From Candidatus Omnitrophota bacterium (GTDB taxonomy: Bacteria > Omnitrophota > Gorgyraeia > Zapsychrales > Fredricksoniimonadaceae): a stretch of 7,899 bases of DNA. The notes beneath the pieces are model-generated. The model was given only the letters and a program-made list of their open reading frames with translations, did no database searches and was not told the DNA's origin. Below, in pieces: positions 1-6,181 of the stretch. Made by a program: the position numbers and the translations under genes. Location of the stretch: NCBI GenBank assembly GCA_023247575.1, contig JAHFGE010000066.1:1-7899 (forward strand), written 5' to 3'. Numbering within the stretch: the first letter of the stretch is position 1; every line of letters begins with the position of its first letter.

Positions 1-681
1 AAGTTAAATAAATTTAATATCACTAGCACTTTTTACGATGGCACTTTAAACATTATTACTTCCGCTGATCTCACTGACCCTGCCTACCCCTTTGAAACTG
101 CCGTTCATGTTGAAAATGTTAACTTGGCCAAACTAAAAAATGATACGGCAGCCAAAGATGAAAACTTACGAGGATTGATGGCCTTCACGCTGGTTGCTAA
201 CGGTACTGTCAAAGGCATTCTAAAGATCAAAGGTAAAGGAGCCTTGAACATCGCCGAAGGATATTTAATGAAAAAAGAATTCTCTTCCCTATTTCTCATT
301 CCGGAGTTAAATAACCTTACCTTTACTGATGCCACGGCTAACTTTACCCTTGCCGACCAAAAGGTTTCGACGGACAATTTCGTACTCAAGAGTCAGGGTG
401 CTGATTTAAATGGCAAAGGATGGGTGGATTTTGATCAGACATTGAATTTCGAAATAACCCCGCAATTTAATCCTGAATTGATCAATGCTTCTAGTTCGTT
501 TAAAAAAGGCCCTTCAGCTCTGATTGCTTCAGCCGTAGGTGGCTATCTGACTATTTACCTTGAAGGCACCTTACAAAAACTTCAGGTACGCACCATTAAG
601 AAGCCTTCTGAAATTATCAAAAAAACCGGCGAGATTATTCAACAGAACGTCGGACAAATCCTACAGGGCATCTTCCAATAA
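1..681 (+). CDS. AsmA-like envelope protein, C-terminal part (5' end outside window)
   Basis: The reading frame is open from base 1 to the TAA at 679-681, giving 226 residues of a gene whose start lies to the left. The TTG at 124 is not a plausible start because the frame continues upstream with similar composition. The protein is made of alternating short beta-strand-like stretches with many Gly, Asn and Asp turns. It has the pattern seen near the C-terminus of AsmA/TamB-like proteins: a GKGALNIAEGYL segment (about residues 79-90), a strand rich in TDNF and GADLNGKG (about 123-139), then FEITPQF. Proteins of this family are anchored in the inner membrane and span the periplasm, where they are linked to lipid transport and outer-membrane assembly. 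No catalytic motif is expected. The family call rests on pattern resemblance only. The 3' end overlaps the convergent rdgB by 21 bp. Confidence 0.7.
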   Translation, partial: KLNKFNITSTFYDGTLNIITSADLTDPAYPFETAVHVENVNLAKLKNDTAAKDENLRGLMAFTLVANGTVKGILKIKGKGALNIAEGYLMKKEFSSLFLIPELNNLTFTDATANFTLADQKVSTDNFVLKSQGADLNGKGWVDFDQTLNFEITPQFNPELINASSSFKKGPSALIASAVGGYLTIYLEGTLQKLQVRTIKKPSEIIKKTGEIIQQNVGQILQGIFQ

Positions 682-1257
682 CAAGCGGAACTTTTTAAGG
701 GCGCGGGCCCGATGGCTAATCTTGGCCTTGATGGAAGGATCGAGCTCGCCGAAAGTTTTATGATAGCGTTGAAGTAAAAAAAGCGGGTCAAAGCCGAAAC
801 CATTTTTACCCCGTTCTTTGGTTGTAATAGATCCACTGCAGGTCCCCTGGACAACGCCCAACTCTTGACCTTTGCCATCAACTAAAGCAATGACGCAACG
901 ATAGCGAGCCTGACGGCGCCATAGCGGTACGCCTTGAAGCATTTGAAATAATTTCTTATTACGCTGCTGTTCGCTGGCTCCCTCACCGGCAAAGCGGGAA
1001 GAGTAAATTCCCGGCGCATTTCCTAAAATTTTAACTTCAATGCCAGAATCATCGGCCATGGTCCATTGCCCTGTGTGCAGAGCAACTTCACGAGCCTTCT
1101 TTAAGGCATTGGCTCGATAAGTTTTACCGTCTTCAACCACGTCGGGTATTTGAGGATAATCCAATAAAGAGGTGATTTTAAAAGGAAGACTGGTTAACAG
1201 TTCTTTGATTTCTCCAACTTTACCTTTGTTGCGGCTTGCGACGATCAATTCTTTCAT
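661..1257 (-). CDS. rdgB: Non-canonical purine NTP pyrophosphatase (RdgB/HAM1 family)
   Basis: The 198-residue protein is of normal length for the family that hydrolyses dITP, XTP and ITP to the monophosphate and pyrophosphate, keeping damaged purines out of DNA and RNA. Visible motifs are ASRNKGKVGEI at residues 7-17 (nucleotide-binding SxNxxK), MADDSGIEV at 67-75 with the probable catalytic Asp70, a GEGASEQQRN loop at 91-100, KNGFGFDPLF at 151-160 and KISHRARAL near the C-terminus. The ATG at 1257 is chosen because MKELIVASRNKGK matches the family N-terminus; the longer upstream extension is rph sequence in another frame. This start lies inside rph (38-bp overlap) and has no clear Shine-Dalgarno site, so translational coupling is likely. 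The TAG stop lies within the convergent AsmA-like gene. Confidence 0.95.
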   Translation of the reverse strand: MKELIVASRNKGKVGEIKELLTSLPFKITSLLDYPQIPDVVEDGKTYRANALKKAREVALHTGQWTMADDSGIEVKILGNAPGIYSSRFAGEGASEQQRNKKLFQMLQGVPLWRRQARYRCVIALVDGKGQELGVVQGTCSGSITTKERGKNGFGFDPLFLLQRYHKTFGELDPSIKAKISHRARALKKFRLLLEDAL

Positions 1258-1966
1258 ATAAATTAGGTAAATTCTTTCTTTGAATAGCCAATAATTCTTT
1301 GATTCCCTTTTTCGCCAACTTGAGCAAGGCATTCATTTGACTTTCCGAAAACGTACCCCCTTCGCCGGTGCCTTGAACTTCTACAAATTGGCCCTTACCT
1401 ACCGTAACAATATTCATGTCCACTTCTGCCTTGGAATCTTCCGCATAATTTAAATCTAAAATCGGTGTGCCTTCAAAAATCCCGACGCTAATAGCAGCCA
1501 CGGAATCTTTAAGAGGAATGCTATCGATAAGATTTTTATCCTTCATCCATACTATGGCATCGGCCAGGGCAATAAAACTGCCAGTGATAGAGGCTGTGCG
1601 AGTCCCCCCATCCCCTTGCAAAACGTCGCAATCAATGCGGATGGTGCGTTCACCAAGTTTGGTCATGTCCACTACCGAACGCAAACTACGTCCGATCAAT
1701 CGCTGGATTTCTTCGGTACGGCCGCTGGTTTTCTCTCGGCGAATGCGAGTAGTACAAGAGCGCGGCAGCATACCATATTCAGCGGTGACCCACCCCTTGC
1801 CGCTGTCTTTCAAAAACGGCGGTACGCCATCTTCAACGGAAGCTGTACAAATAACTTTGCTTCCACCGAATTCAATTAAGCATGAACCTTCCGCATTTCT
1901 CATATAGTTTTTGGTAACTTTAATTTTACGCAATTGATCGGGCTTACGGCCGTCAGGTCGTGTCAT
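1220..1966 (-). CDS. rph: Ribonuclease PH
   Basis: This 248-residue protein is a phosphorolytic 3'-to-5' exoribonuclease that trims tRNA precursor 3' ends and works as a hexameric ring. Signature segments are TRPDGRKPDQLR (residues 2-13), EYGMLPRS (63-70), GRTEEIQRLIGRSLR (82-96), DCDVLQGDGGTRTASITG (112-129) with the phosphate-binding GTR at 121-123, and VQGTGEGGTFS near residue 212. The Gly at 118 stands where many family members have Ala. The ATG at 1966 is chosen because it begins the conserved N-terminus and overlaps the queF stop in an ATGA junction. A purine-rich GAAAGAAAG stretch just upstream may act as a weak ribosome binding site. An RNase PH gene next to rdgB is a common bacterial arrangement, which supports both calls. 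Confidence 0.96.
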   Translation of the reverse strand: MTRPDGRKPDQLRKIKVTKNYMRNAEGSCLIEFGGSKVICTASVEDGVPPFLKDSGKGWVTAEYGMLPRSCTTRIRREKTSGRTEEIQRLIGRSLRSVVDMTKLGERTIRIDCDVLQGDGGTRTASITGSFIALADAIVWMKDKNLIDSIPLKDSVAAISVGIFEGTPILDLNYAEDSKAEVDMNIVTVGKGQFVEVQGTGEGGTFSESQMNALLKLAKKGIKELLAIQRKNLPNLYERIDRRKPQQR

Positions 1967-2367
1967 AAACTTTCTTTCTGCGGATACTCCGCCGTTACCG
2001 TCGTAGCAATCCCCCCGCGAGGATTCATGACCGCTTCGATTCTCATCCATCGCGGCTTGCAGGCTTTGACAAAATCATCCATCAATTTATTAACTAAATG
2101 CTCGTGAAAGATACCGACGTTACGGTATTCCACCAAATATAACTTCAAAGATTTTAATTCCAGACAGGCCCTGGCTGGTTTATAGGAGACCTTGATCACG
2201 GCAAAATCCGGCAGCCCTGTCTTAGGGCAAATGCAGGTAAATTCCCCAATAGTCAAATCGACAGTATAATCGCGGTCAGGATATTGATTTTCCCACACCT
2301 CGATGGCGGACATTTTTAAAGTACGAATACGTTTTTGACGGCCTTCGTAGGGACTGACTTTTTTCAT
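1963..2367 (-). CDS. queF: NADPH-dependent 7-cyano-7-deazaguanine (preQ0) reductase, single-domain type
   Basis: The enzyme reduces the nitrile of preQ0 to the aminomethyl group of preQ1 with two NADPH, the last step before insertion into tRNA by Tgt. At 134 residues it matches the short, single-domain (Bacillus subtilis-like) form and not the longer fused form of Escherichia coli. The T-fold motif CPKTGLPDF at residues 47-55 carries the thioimide-forming Cys47 and the catalytic Asp54. ELKSLKLYL at 70-78 is the family signature, FHE at 87-89 holds the substrate-binding Glu89, and NPRGG at 115-119 is also conserved. The ATG follows the queE stop after only 3 bases and shows no Shine-Dalgarno site, so it is probably translated by coupling. 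It overlaps rph by 4 bp. Confidence 0.97.
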   Translation of the reverse strand: MKKVSPYEGRQKRIRTLKMSAIEVWENQYPDRDYTVDLTIGEFTCICPKTGLPDFAVIKVSYKPARACLELKSLKLYLVEYRNVGIFHEHLVNKLMDDFVKACKPRWMRIEAVMNPRGGIATTVTAEYPQKESL

Positions 2368-2370
2368 TAG

Positions 2371-3060
2371 TTATCGCAGTTTTATAAATTTATGCACTTG
2401 AGGCAATATTCTAACGTCTTTGAGAATTTTTGCACACGATTTTTGATAGGTCTGGCAGAGACTGATAATCCCCTTCTTCAAATCCAAAGAATTCGGTTGC
2501 AAGATAAAACAAATTTGTGGGTCAACCTGGGCCACCAGCCTGGCGGCTTTGAGCACCTCATCGGCCTGGGTATCCAAAGAAATAACCGTTTTAATAAACA
2601 CCTCTTTGCAGCGAGCAATGTCTAAAAATGCTTTATGCTCCTGCCAGGAGGCCCTCTGTTTGGTCGACGAAGGCAGCTTGATATCCATGGCGATGATATC
2701 AACATCTCGAAATATTTCTTGCAGCGCTTGCGGCAAGGTGCCGTTAGTGTCGATGTAAACTTTTTTTTGTGAACGCTTGAGCGCAGCACAGAAACTTTTA
2801 AGGAAATCTTTTTGCAATAGCGGTTCTCCACCGGTGATGCTGACCGAATGACAACCTTCCCAAAGGCTGTCCACCTGCTTTAATAAATCCTCACCGTTAA
2901 TCTCCGTGTGGTCGCGTTTACTATCACCAATGGAAGCCGGCGTATCGCACCAAACACAATGCATATTGCATTCAAATAGCCGTACAAAGACCTGGGTAAT
3001 GCCGACATATTTACCCTCACCTTGAACGGAACGGAATACTTCTAAAAGTTTTGCTTTCAT
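2371..3060 (-). CDS. queE: 7-carboxy-7-deazaguanine synthase (radical SAM)
   Basis: This 229-residue radical SAM enzyme converts 6-carboxytetrahydropterin to 7-carboxy-7-deazaguanine, the ring contraction in queuosine synthesis. The N-terminal FRSVQGEGKYVG (residues 9-20) is typical of QueE. The canonical CxxxCxxC cluster motif is present as C31-NMH-C35-VW-C38 and would bind the 4Fe-4S cluster that cleaves SAM. SITGGEPLLQ (74-83) is the SAM-binding GGEP motif, YIDTNGT and MDIKLPSS follow, and the protein ends in LPQVHKFIKLR, a tail typical of the family. Its ATG overlaps the queC stop by 4 bp (ATGA), which implies translational coupling. All key residues look intact. Confidence 0.96.
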   Translation of the reverse strand: MKAKLLEVFRSVQGEGKYVGITQVFVRLFECNMHCVWCDTPASIGDSKRDHTEINGEDLLKQVDSLWEGCHSVSITGGEPLLQKDFLKSFCAALKRSQKKVYIDTNGTLPQALQEIFRDVDIIAMDIKLPSSTKQRASWQEHKAFLDIARCKEVFIKTVISLDTQADEVLKAARLVAQVDPQICFILQPNSLDLKKGIISLCQTYQKSCAKILKDVRILPQVHKFIKLR

Positions 3061-3722
3061 ATCTTAAATGCAGGATCCTTGATCTGTGCTTCACTGAATC
3101 CCTTTGCTCTAAACCGGCAACTGTCGCAGGCCCCACAGGGTTGGGCACCCCCCTTGTAACACGACCAAGTCAATTCCAGCGGAACTTTCAGACGCACGGC
3201 CAATTTGACGATCTGCGCCTTGGTCTTTCGAATCAAAGGTGTTCGCAGATGGATCGTTTTTTTCTCAATGCCAGTCTTGAGACCTTTCGCCAGCATGACC
3301 TGAAAGCTGCGCATAAATTCTGGACGGCAATCAGGATAACCGGAATAATCAATGGCATTGGTACCGATAAAAATGTTCCTGGCCCCTATCGCCTCAGCAC
3401 AGGAAGCAGCAAAGCTTAAAAAAATAATATTACGGGCTGGTACATAGGTGGGCGGAATTCCTTGACGCGTCAATGATTGGTCTTTAGGTAAAGCCATCGT
3501 TGTATCTAGAAGGGCTGACCCCTTCCAGGGTAAATTGATTTTGACGATCGAATAAGAGCACCCAGCCTTTTGGGCCAAGGCACCAGCGGACTTAATTTCC
3601 CGACGATGACGTTGATGATAATCAAAAATCAGGCAGTGGCACTGAAACCCTTTAGATTGGGCATCATAAAGGGTAGTCGCCGAATCCAAACCACCGGATA
3701 ATAAAACCACAGCTTTACGCAT
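3057..3722 (-). CDS. queC: 7-cyano-7-deazaguanine (preQ0) synthase
   Basis: The 221-residue ATP-dependent enzyme turns 7-carboxy-7-deazaguanine and ammonia into preQ0 by way of an amide. LLSGGLDSATTL at residues 7-18 is the PP-loop that binds ATP. FDYHQRHRREI (33-43) and TYVPARN (92-98) are QueC signatures, and GTNAIDYSGYPDCRPEF (120-136) is the substrate region. The C-terminal zinc site is complete: C188, C196, C199 and C202, in the form SCYKGG...PCGACDSC. The ATG shares one base with the queD stop (TAATG) and no Shine-Dalgarno site is visible, so reinitiation after queD is likely. Length and motifs are normal for the family. Confidence 0.97.
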   Translation of the reverse strand: MRKAVVLLSGGLDSATTLYDAQSKGFQCHCLIFDYHQRHRREIKSAGALAQKAGCSYSIVKINLPWKGSALLDTTMALPKDQSLTRQGIPPTYVPARNIIFLSFAASCAEAIGARNIFIGTNAIDYSGYPDCRPEFMRSFQVMLAKGLKTGIEKKTIHLRTPLIRKTKAQIVKLAVRLKVPLELTWSCYKGGAQPCGACDSCRFRAKGFSEAQIKDPAFKI

Positions 3723-4084
3723 TATTCATAATAAATCACACTGGCAGTATCTGATTCCCACACCTGCACATGTTTGAGTTTTAGGGGTGAACACACCTTG
3801 GCAAATTCACGGTACACGTGGCGGGCCAAATTCTCCGTTGAAGGATTGATTCCCTTAAAGGCCGGTAGATCATTAAGGCAGACATGATCCAACGGCCCCA
3901 AAACCTTTTGGAGTTTATTCTTTAAGACCTTGAAATCCGTCAACAAACCGATGTTATCAAGCTGATCATTGGTCATGACCGCTTCTATTTCCCAGGTATG
4001 GCCATGTAAATTTTTACACGGTCCATCATAACCATGTAACTGGTGGGCGGCGGCAATGTGATCTCTGATGGTAATTTCGAACAT
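3722..4084 (-). CDS. queD: 6-carboxy-5,6,7,8-tetrahydropterin synthase
   Basis: The 120-residue protein belongs to the 6-pyruvoyl-tetrahydropterin synthase fold and makes 6-carboxytetrahydropterin from dihydroneopterin triphosphate, the first step specific to queuosine. The zinc ligands are H14 (AAAHQL), H27 and H29 (NLHGHTWEIE). The catalytic residues are visible as C23 in GPCKNLHGH, D66-H67 in PLDHVCLND and E110 in VWESDTASV; STENLA (82-87) is also conserved. The start has the best Shine-Dalgarno site in the block, GAGGG eight bases before the ATG. The enzyme's substrate comes from GTP cyclohydrolase I (FolE), which is not encoded here. queD is the first of four tightly coupled que genes. 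Confidence 0.96.
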   Translation of the reverse strand: MFEITIRDHIAAAHQLHGYDGPCKNLHGHTWEIEAVMTNDQLDNIGLLTDFKVLKNKLQKVLGPLDHVCLNDLPAFKGINPSTENLARHVYREFAKVCSPLKLKHVQVWESDTASVIYYE

Positions 4085-4089
4085 ATTGG

Positions 4090-4112
4090 TATCCCTCGTT
4101 ACACTCGGGATA
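4090..4112 (-). repeat. Inverted repeat in the queD leader
   Basis: A perfect 6-bp inverted repeat, TATCCC at 4107-4112 and GGGATA at 4090-4095 as read on the minus strand, encloses the loop GAGTGTAACGA. The 13-mer at 4095-4107 (ctcgttacactcg on +) is identical to the reverse complement of 6134-6146. The sequence cacttatg follows in the same order in both places, at 4119-4126 here and 6128-6121 there. This suggests that the murI-queD gap holds a fragment or decayed copy of the same repeat family. Confidence 0.5.
4093..4097 (-). promoter_or_regulatory. Shine-Dalgarno site of queD, within a repeat-derived hairpin
   Basis: The minus strand reads GAGGG here, eight bases before the queD ATG, a good spacing. 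Three of its five bases (4093-4095) lie in the 3' arm of the TATCCC/GGGATA stem at 4090-4112, and the others lie in a 13-mer that also occurs in the amidase repeat. Closing the stem would hide part of the site. Direct control of queD by this hairpin is an inference. Confidence 0.55.
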
Positions 4113-4123
4113 AATTCGCACTT

Positions 4124-4154
4124 ATGACTTATGTCATTTCATTCCATAAGTCAT
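4124..4154. repeat. 10-bp perfect inverted repeat in the murI-queD gap
   Basis: The + strand reads ATGACTTATG at 4124-4133 and CATAAGTCAT at 4145-4154, a perfect 10-bp inverted repeat around an 11-base spacer. It begins eight bases after the murI stop in the direction of transcription. It is AT-rich and no T-run follows, so it does not look like an intrinsic terminator. It could be an operator, a weak mRNA hairpin that separates murI from the que genes, or part of a decayed repeat. No recognised regulator motif is seen. The gap 4085-4162 holds nothing else that I can support; a weak promoter cannot be excluded. Confidence 0.6.
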
Positions 4155-4162
4155 GTGCTCAT

Positions 4163-4975
4163 TTAAAAACTATGCTTCTTGACATTCTTGACACTTTTTC
4201 CTAAAAAGCTGACAGCCCGGTATTTAAAAATGTTCGGCTCATCGCTCACTAAATACAAATAATAAGCCTTGCCGGAAACAATCCTGAGCATGTTCATCTT
4301 TTGCAAAATATCTTTAACTTCCATCGCCACCTCACGGGCTGAATCAATAAGGGCCACTTTCTTGCCCATCACCCGGCCAATCGTCTTTTTTAAAAGCGGA
4401 TAGTGCGTACAGCCTAAAATCAAGGTATCAACCCCCATCTTCTTTAAACCGTTTAAGTATTCTTGCGCTATGCGGCGAGTAATGTCATGTTCAAACCATC
4501 CCTCTTCCACTAAAGGCACAAACAAGGGACAAGGCTGGCTGACGACGTGGATGTGCGGTTGAAAGTCATTTAAGCGTTGGGTATATTTACCGCTTTTAAC
4601 GGTCGATTGCGTAGCAATAATACCAACTTTTTTAGATTTTGTCGACAGTGCTGCTTTTCTGACCCCAGGATCGATAACGCCCACCACCGGCACAGGGCAC
4701 TCTCGCTTTAACACATCTAAAGCTAAGCTGGAGGCCGTATTACAGGCCACCACAATCATTTTAACTTTATATTTTAACAGAACTTCAACGATTTCCCGAG
4801 AATACCGAATGATGGTTTCACGGGATTTGGTACCATAGGGAACCCGCGCTGTATCACCAAAATAGACAAGATTCTCCTTTGGCAAGGCAGCCACAAGTTC
4901 TTTGACAACGGTTAAGCCGCCGAGGCCAGAATCAAAAATACCAATAGGCCTGTTGGTATCAGGATGACGAGGCAT
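4163..4975 (-). CDS. murI: Glutamate racemase
   Basis: The 270-residue enzyme interconverts L- and D-glutamate and supplies D-Glu for peptidoglycan precursors in the cytoplasm. Both catalytic cysteines are visible, C78 in VVACNTASS and C189 in LGCTHYPLL, and D15 lies in the conserved IGIFDSGLGGLTV segment (residues 11-23). YFGDTARVPYG at 38-48 is another signature. The ATG at 4975 is chosen because MPRHPDTNRPIGIFDSG gives a normal N-terminus. The extra 20 codons up to 5035 translate the 3' end of the amidase gene out of frame. The gene overlaps the amidase by 17 bp and has no clear Shine-Dalgarno site, so coupling is likely. Its position next to a cell-wall amidase suggests an envelope sub-operon. 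Confidence 0.95.
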   Translation of the reverse strand: MPRHPDTNRPIGIFDSGLGGLTVVKELVAALPKENLVYFGDTARVPYGTKSRETIIRYSREIVEVLLKYKVKMIVVACNTASSLALDVLKRECPVPVVGVIDPGVRKAALSTKSKKVGIIATQSTVKSGKYTQRLNDFQPHIHVVSQPCPLFVPLVEEGWFEHDITRRIAQEYLNGLKKMGVDTLILGCTHYPLLKKTIGRVMGKKVALIDSAREVAMEVKDILQKMNMLRIVSGKAYYLYLVSDEPNIFKYRAVSFLGKSVKNVKKHSF

Positions 4976-6176
4976 AGACGAGAATACTGCGGGCCATGGA
5001 TTCGGCCAATTTTTGACGGTATGCTGGTGAATCAAGCTTCTTTTCTTCTTGCTTATTACTTAAAAAACCTATTTCCACCAAAATGGCTGGAATAAGAGTG
5101 TTTCTGACCACAAAGTAACGGCAATGGCGAGCCCCCCGGTTAGGGACTCCGGCGTTATCAGCCACATCGTGCACGATACGCCTAGCCAGTTTTCCCGACT
5201 CAGCGACCTTCAATTGATACATCATATCTGCCACAATTCCCTGCAAAGTCCTGCTTGGTTGAGCATCCAAATGTTGGACAAACATTCTTTCATTCATTTG
5301 TCTTTGCCATTCATCCAAATCACGTTTGCTGGTGCTTCTGACATAATAGACTTCAATGCCTTGGGTGGTGCGTGCCGGCATAAAATTCGCATGAATGCTC
5401 ACAAATAAATCGGCATTGCTTTGACTGGCCATTTCCGTGCGTTCAGGCAAGGTCAGATAAATATCCGCCTCTCTGGTCATAATGACCTTCAATCCAGCCT
5501 CCTGTAAAAGACTTTTGAGACGTTCAGATACATCAAGAACCACATCTTTTTCCTTCAGCCCGCTGCGTCCTCTAGTTCCCGGATCTTTACCGCCATGACC
5601 AGGATCAATCACAATGGTATGGATTTTGAGATTGGCCAACTCTCCTGTAAAACCTATGCGAGAACGCACCGATCCAAAAGGCCCGATAACTTTTGATTCG
5701 AAATCTCCTGGCACAAAAATGGTGCTGTTCTGTCGTCGAAGAGGAGCGTTTAAAGTCACTTTCTGCTGACCGATTAATACCGTGGGACTGCCCACCAGCG
5801 CCTTGGCATTATGATCCTTGTAACTTAAAATGACAACCTGAGTGACACTATCAAACTGCCATTGGATATTATACTGTCTACAAATTTCCTGAAGAGAGAT
5901 TCCTAGTGGCAGGGTTGGTACGGGAGGCCCTGTAGCACAACCATGGAAGCAGAAAATGAGCAAACCACCTAAAACTAGATTCCTACGGACAAGCCAGTGG
6001 TATTCATCTCCACTGCTATGACCCTTCGACTCACTCCTCGCTAACGCTCGTCGTTCGCTCACCTCGTGCCGAGCATTTTGATAAAGGCACTCGGTGCGAG
6101 GCAGGGTGGTTCGACTCTTCCATAAGTGGTGAGCGAGTGTAACGAGTCGAACCATTAAACGATCAGCATTAAGCAT
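4959..6176 (-). CDS. N-acetylmuramoyl-L-alanine amidase (Amidase_3), probable lipoprotein with a repeat insertion in its N-terminus
   Basis: The 405-residue frame encodes a zinc amidase that cleaves the bond between MurNAc and L-Ala in peptidoglycan. Visible active-site motifs are IDPGHGGKDPG (190-200, zinc His194), Glu209 in GLKEKDV, SIHAN (260-264, His262) and the catalytic Glu368 in LVEIGFLSN. Residues 126-165 resemble the copper amine oxidase N-terminal-like stalk domain often joined to such amidases. RRNLVLGGLLIFCFHGC (64-80) looks like a lipoprotein signal with C80 as the lipidated residue, although FHGC is an imperfect lipobox. Residues 8-52 are encoded by a palindromic repeat. The ATG at 6176 follows the secretin-like stop by five bases and would suit reinitiation; the GTG at 6062 (inside the repeat) is the alternative. 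Neither start has a clear Shine-Dalgarno site. Confidence 0.85.
   Translation of the reverse strand: MLNADRLMVRLVTLAHHLWKSRTTLPRTECLYQNARHEVSERRALARSESKGHSSGDEYHWLVRRNLVLGGLLIFCFHGCATGPPVPTLPLGISLQEICRQYNIQWQFDSVTQVVILSYKDHNAKALVGSPTVLIGQQKVTLNAPLRRQNSTIFVPGDFESKVIGPFGSVRSRIGFTGELANLKIHTIVIDPGHGGKDPGTRGRSGLKEKDVVLDVSERLKSLLQEAGLKVIMTREADIYLTLPERTEMASQSNADLFVSIHANFMPARTTQGIEVYYVRSTSKRDLDEWQRQMNERMFVQHLDAQPSRTLQGIVADMMYQLKVAESGKLARRIVHDVADNAGVPNRGARHCRYFVVRNTLIPAILVEIGFLSNKQEEKKLDSPAYRQKLAESMARSILVYASSS
6021..6154. repeat. Palindromic repeat element (about 134 bp, two hairpins) in the 5' end of the amidase gene
   Basis: Two inverted repeats mark the element. Arms 6107-6117 (TGGTTCGACTC) and 6144-6154 (GAGTCGAACCA) match over 11 bp. 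Arms 6062-6073 and 6090-6101 (CCTCGTGCCGAG and CTCGGTGCGAGG) form a 12-bp stem with two G-U pairs. A further TTCGACTC at 6025-6032 repeats the motif at 6110-6117 and can also pair with 6144-6151. The outer limits are set by the repeated TTCGACTC motifs and are approximate. The whole element is open in the amidase frame and encodes an Arg- and Ser-rich stretch unlike a signal peptide. No transposase is present, so if it is mobile it would depend on another element. Confidence 0.65.
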
Positions 6177-6181
6177 ACGAA

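Noticed and set aside
1220..2050. Upstream-extended start of rph at 2050
   Set aside because: The extra residues translate queF out of frame and lack resemblance to RNase PH, whose conserved N-terminus begins at the ATG at 1966.
3051..3419. Plus-strand open frame of 122 codons opposite queC
   Set aside because: It lies wholly antisense to the well-supported queC gene, and its translation has no recognisable motif.
4124..4154. Intrinsic terminator after murI
   Set aside because: The hairpin is AT-rich and is followed by AAGTGCG in the direction of transcription, with no T-run.
4085..4162. A preQ1 riboswitch upstream of queD
   Set aside because: The gap has two inverted repeats, but I cannot find the C-rich loop and A-rich tail of the preQ1-I type, nor a convincing preQ1-II layout. 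The sequence is better explained as repeat-like.
4976..5035. Extended N-terminus of glutamate racemase (start at 5035)
   Set aside because: The extension is the amidase C-terminal coding region in another frame; the family N-terminus begins near the ATG at 4975.
6003..6007. ATG at 6007 as the start of the amidase
   Set aside because: It is out of frame with the amidase and meets a stop after about ten codons. It would work only with a frameshift or a sequencing error.
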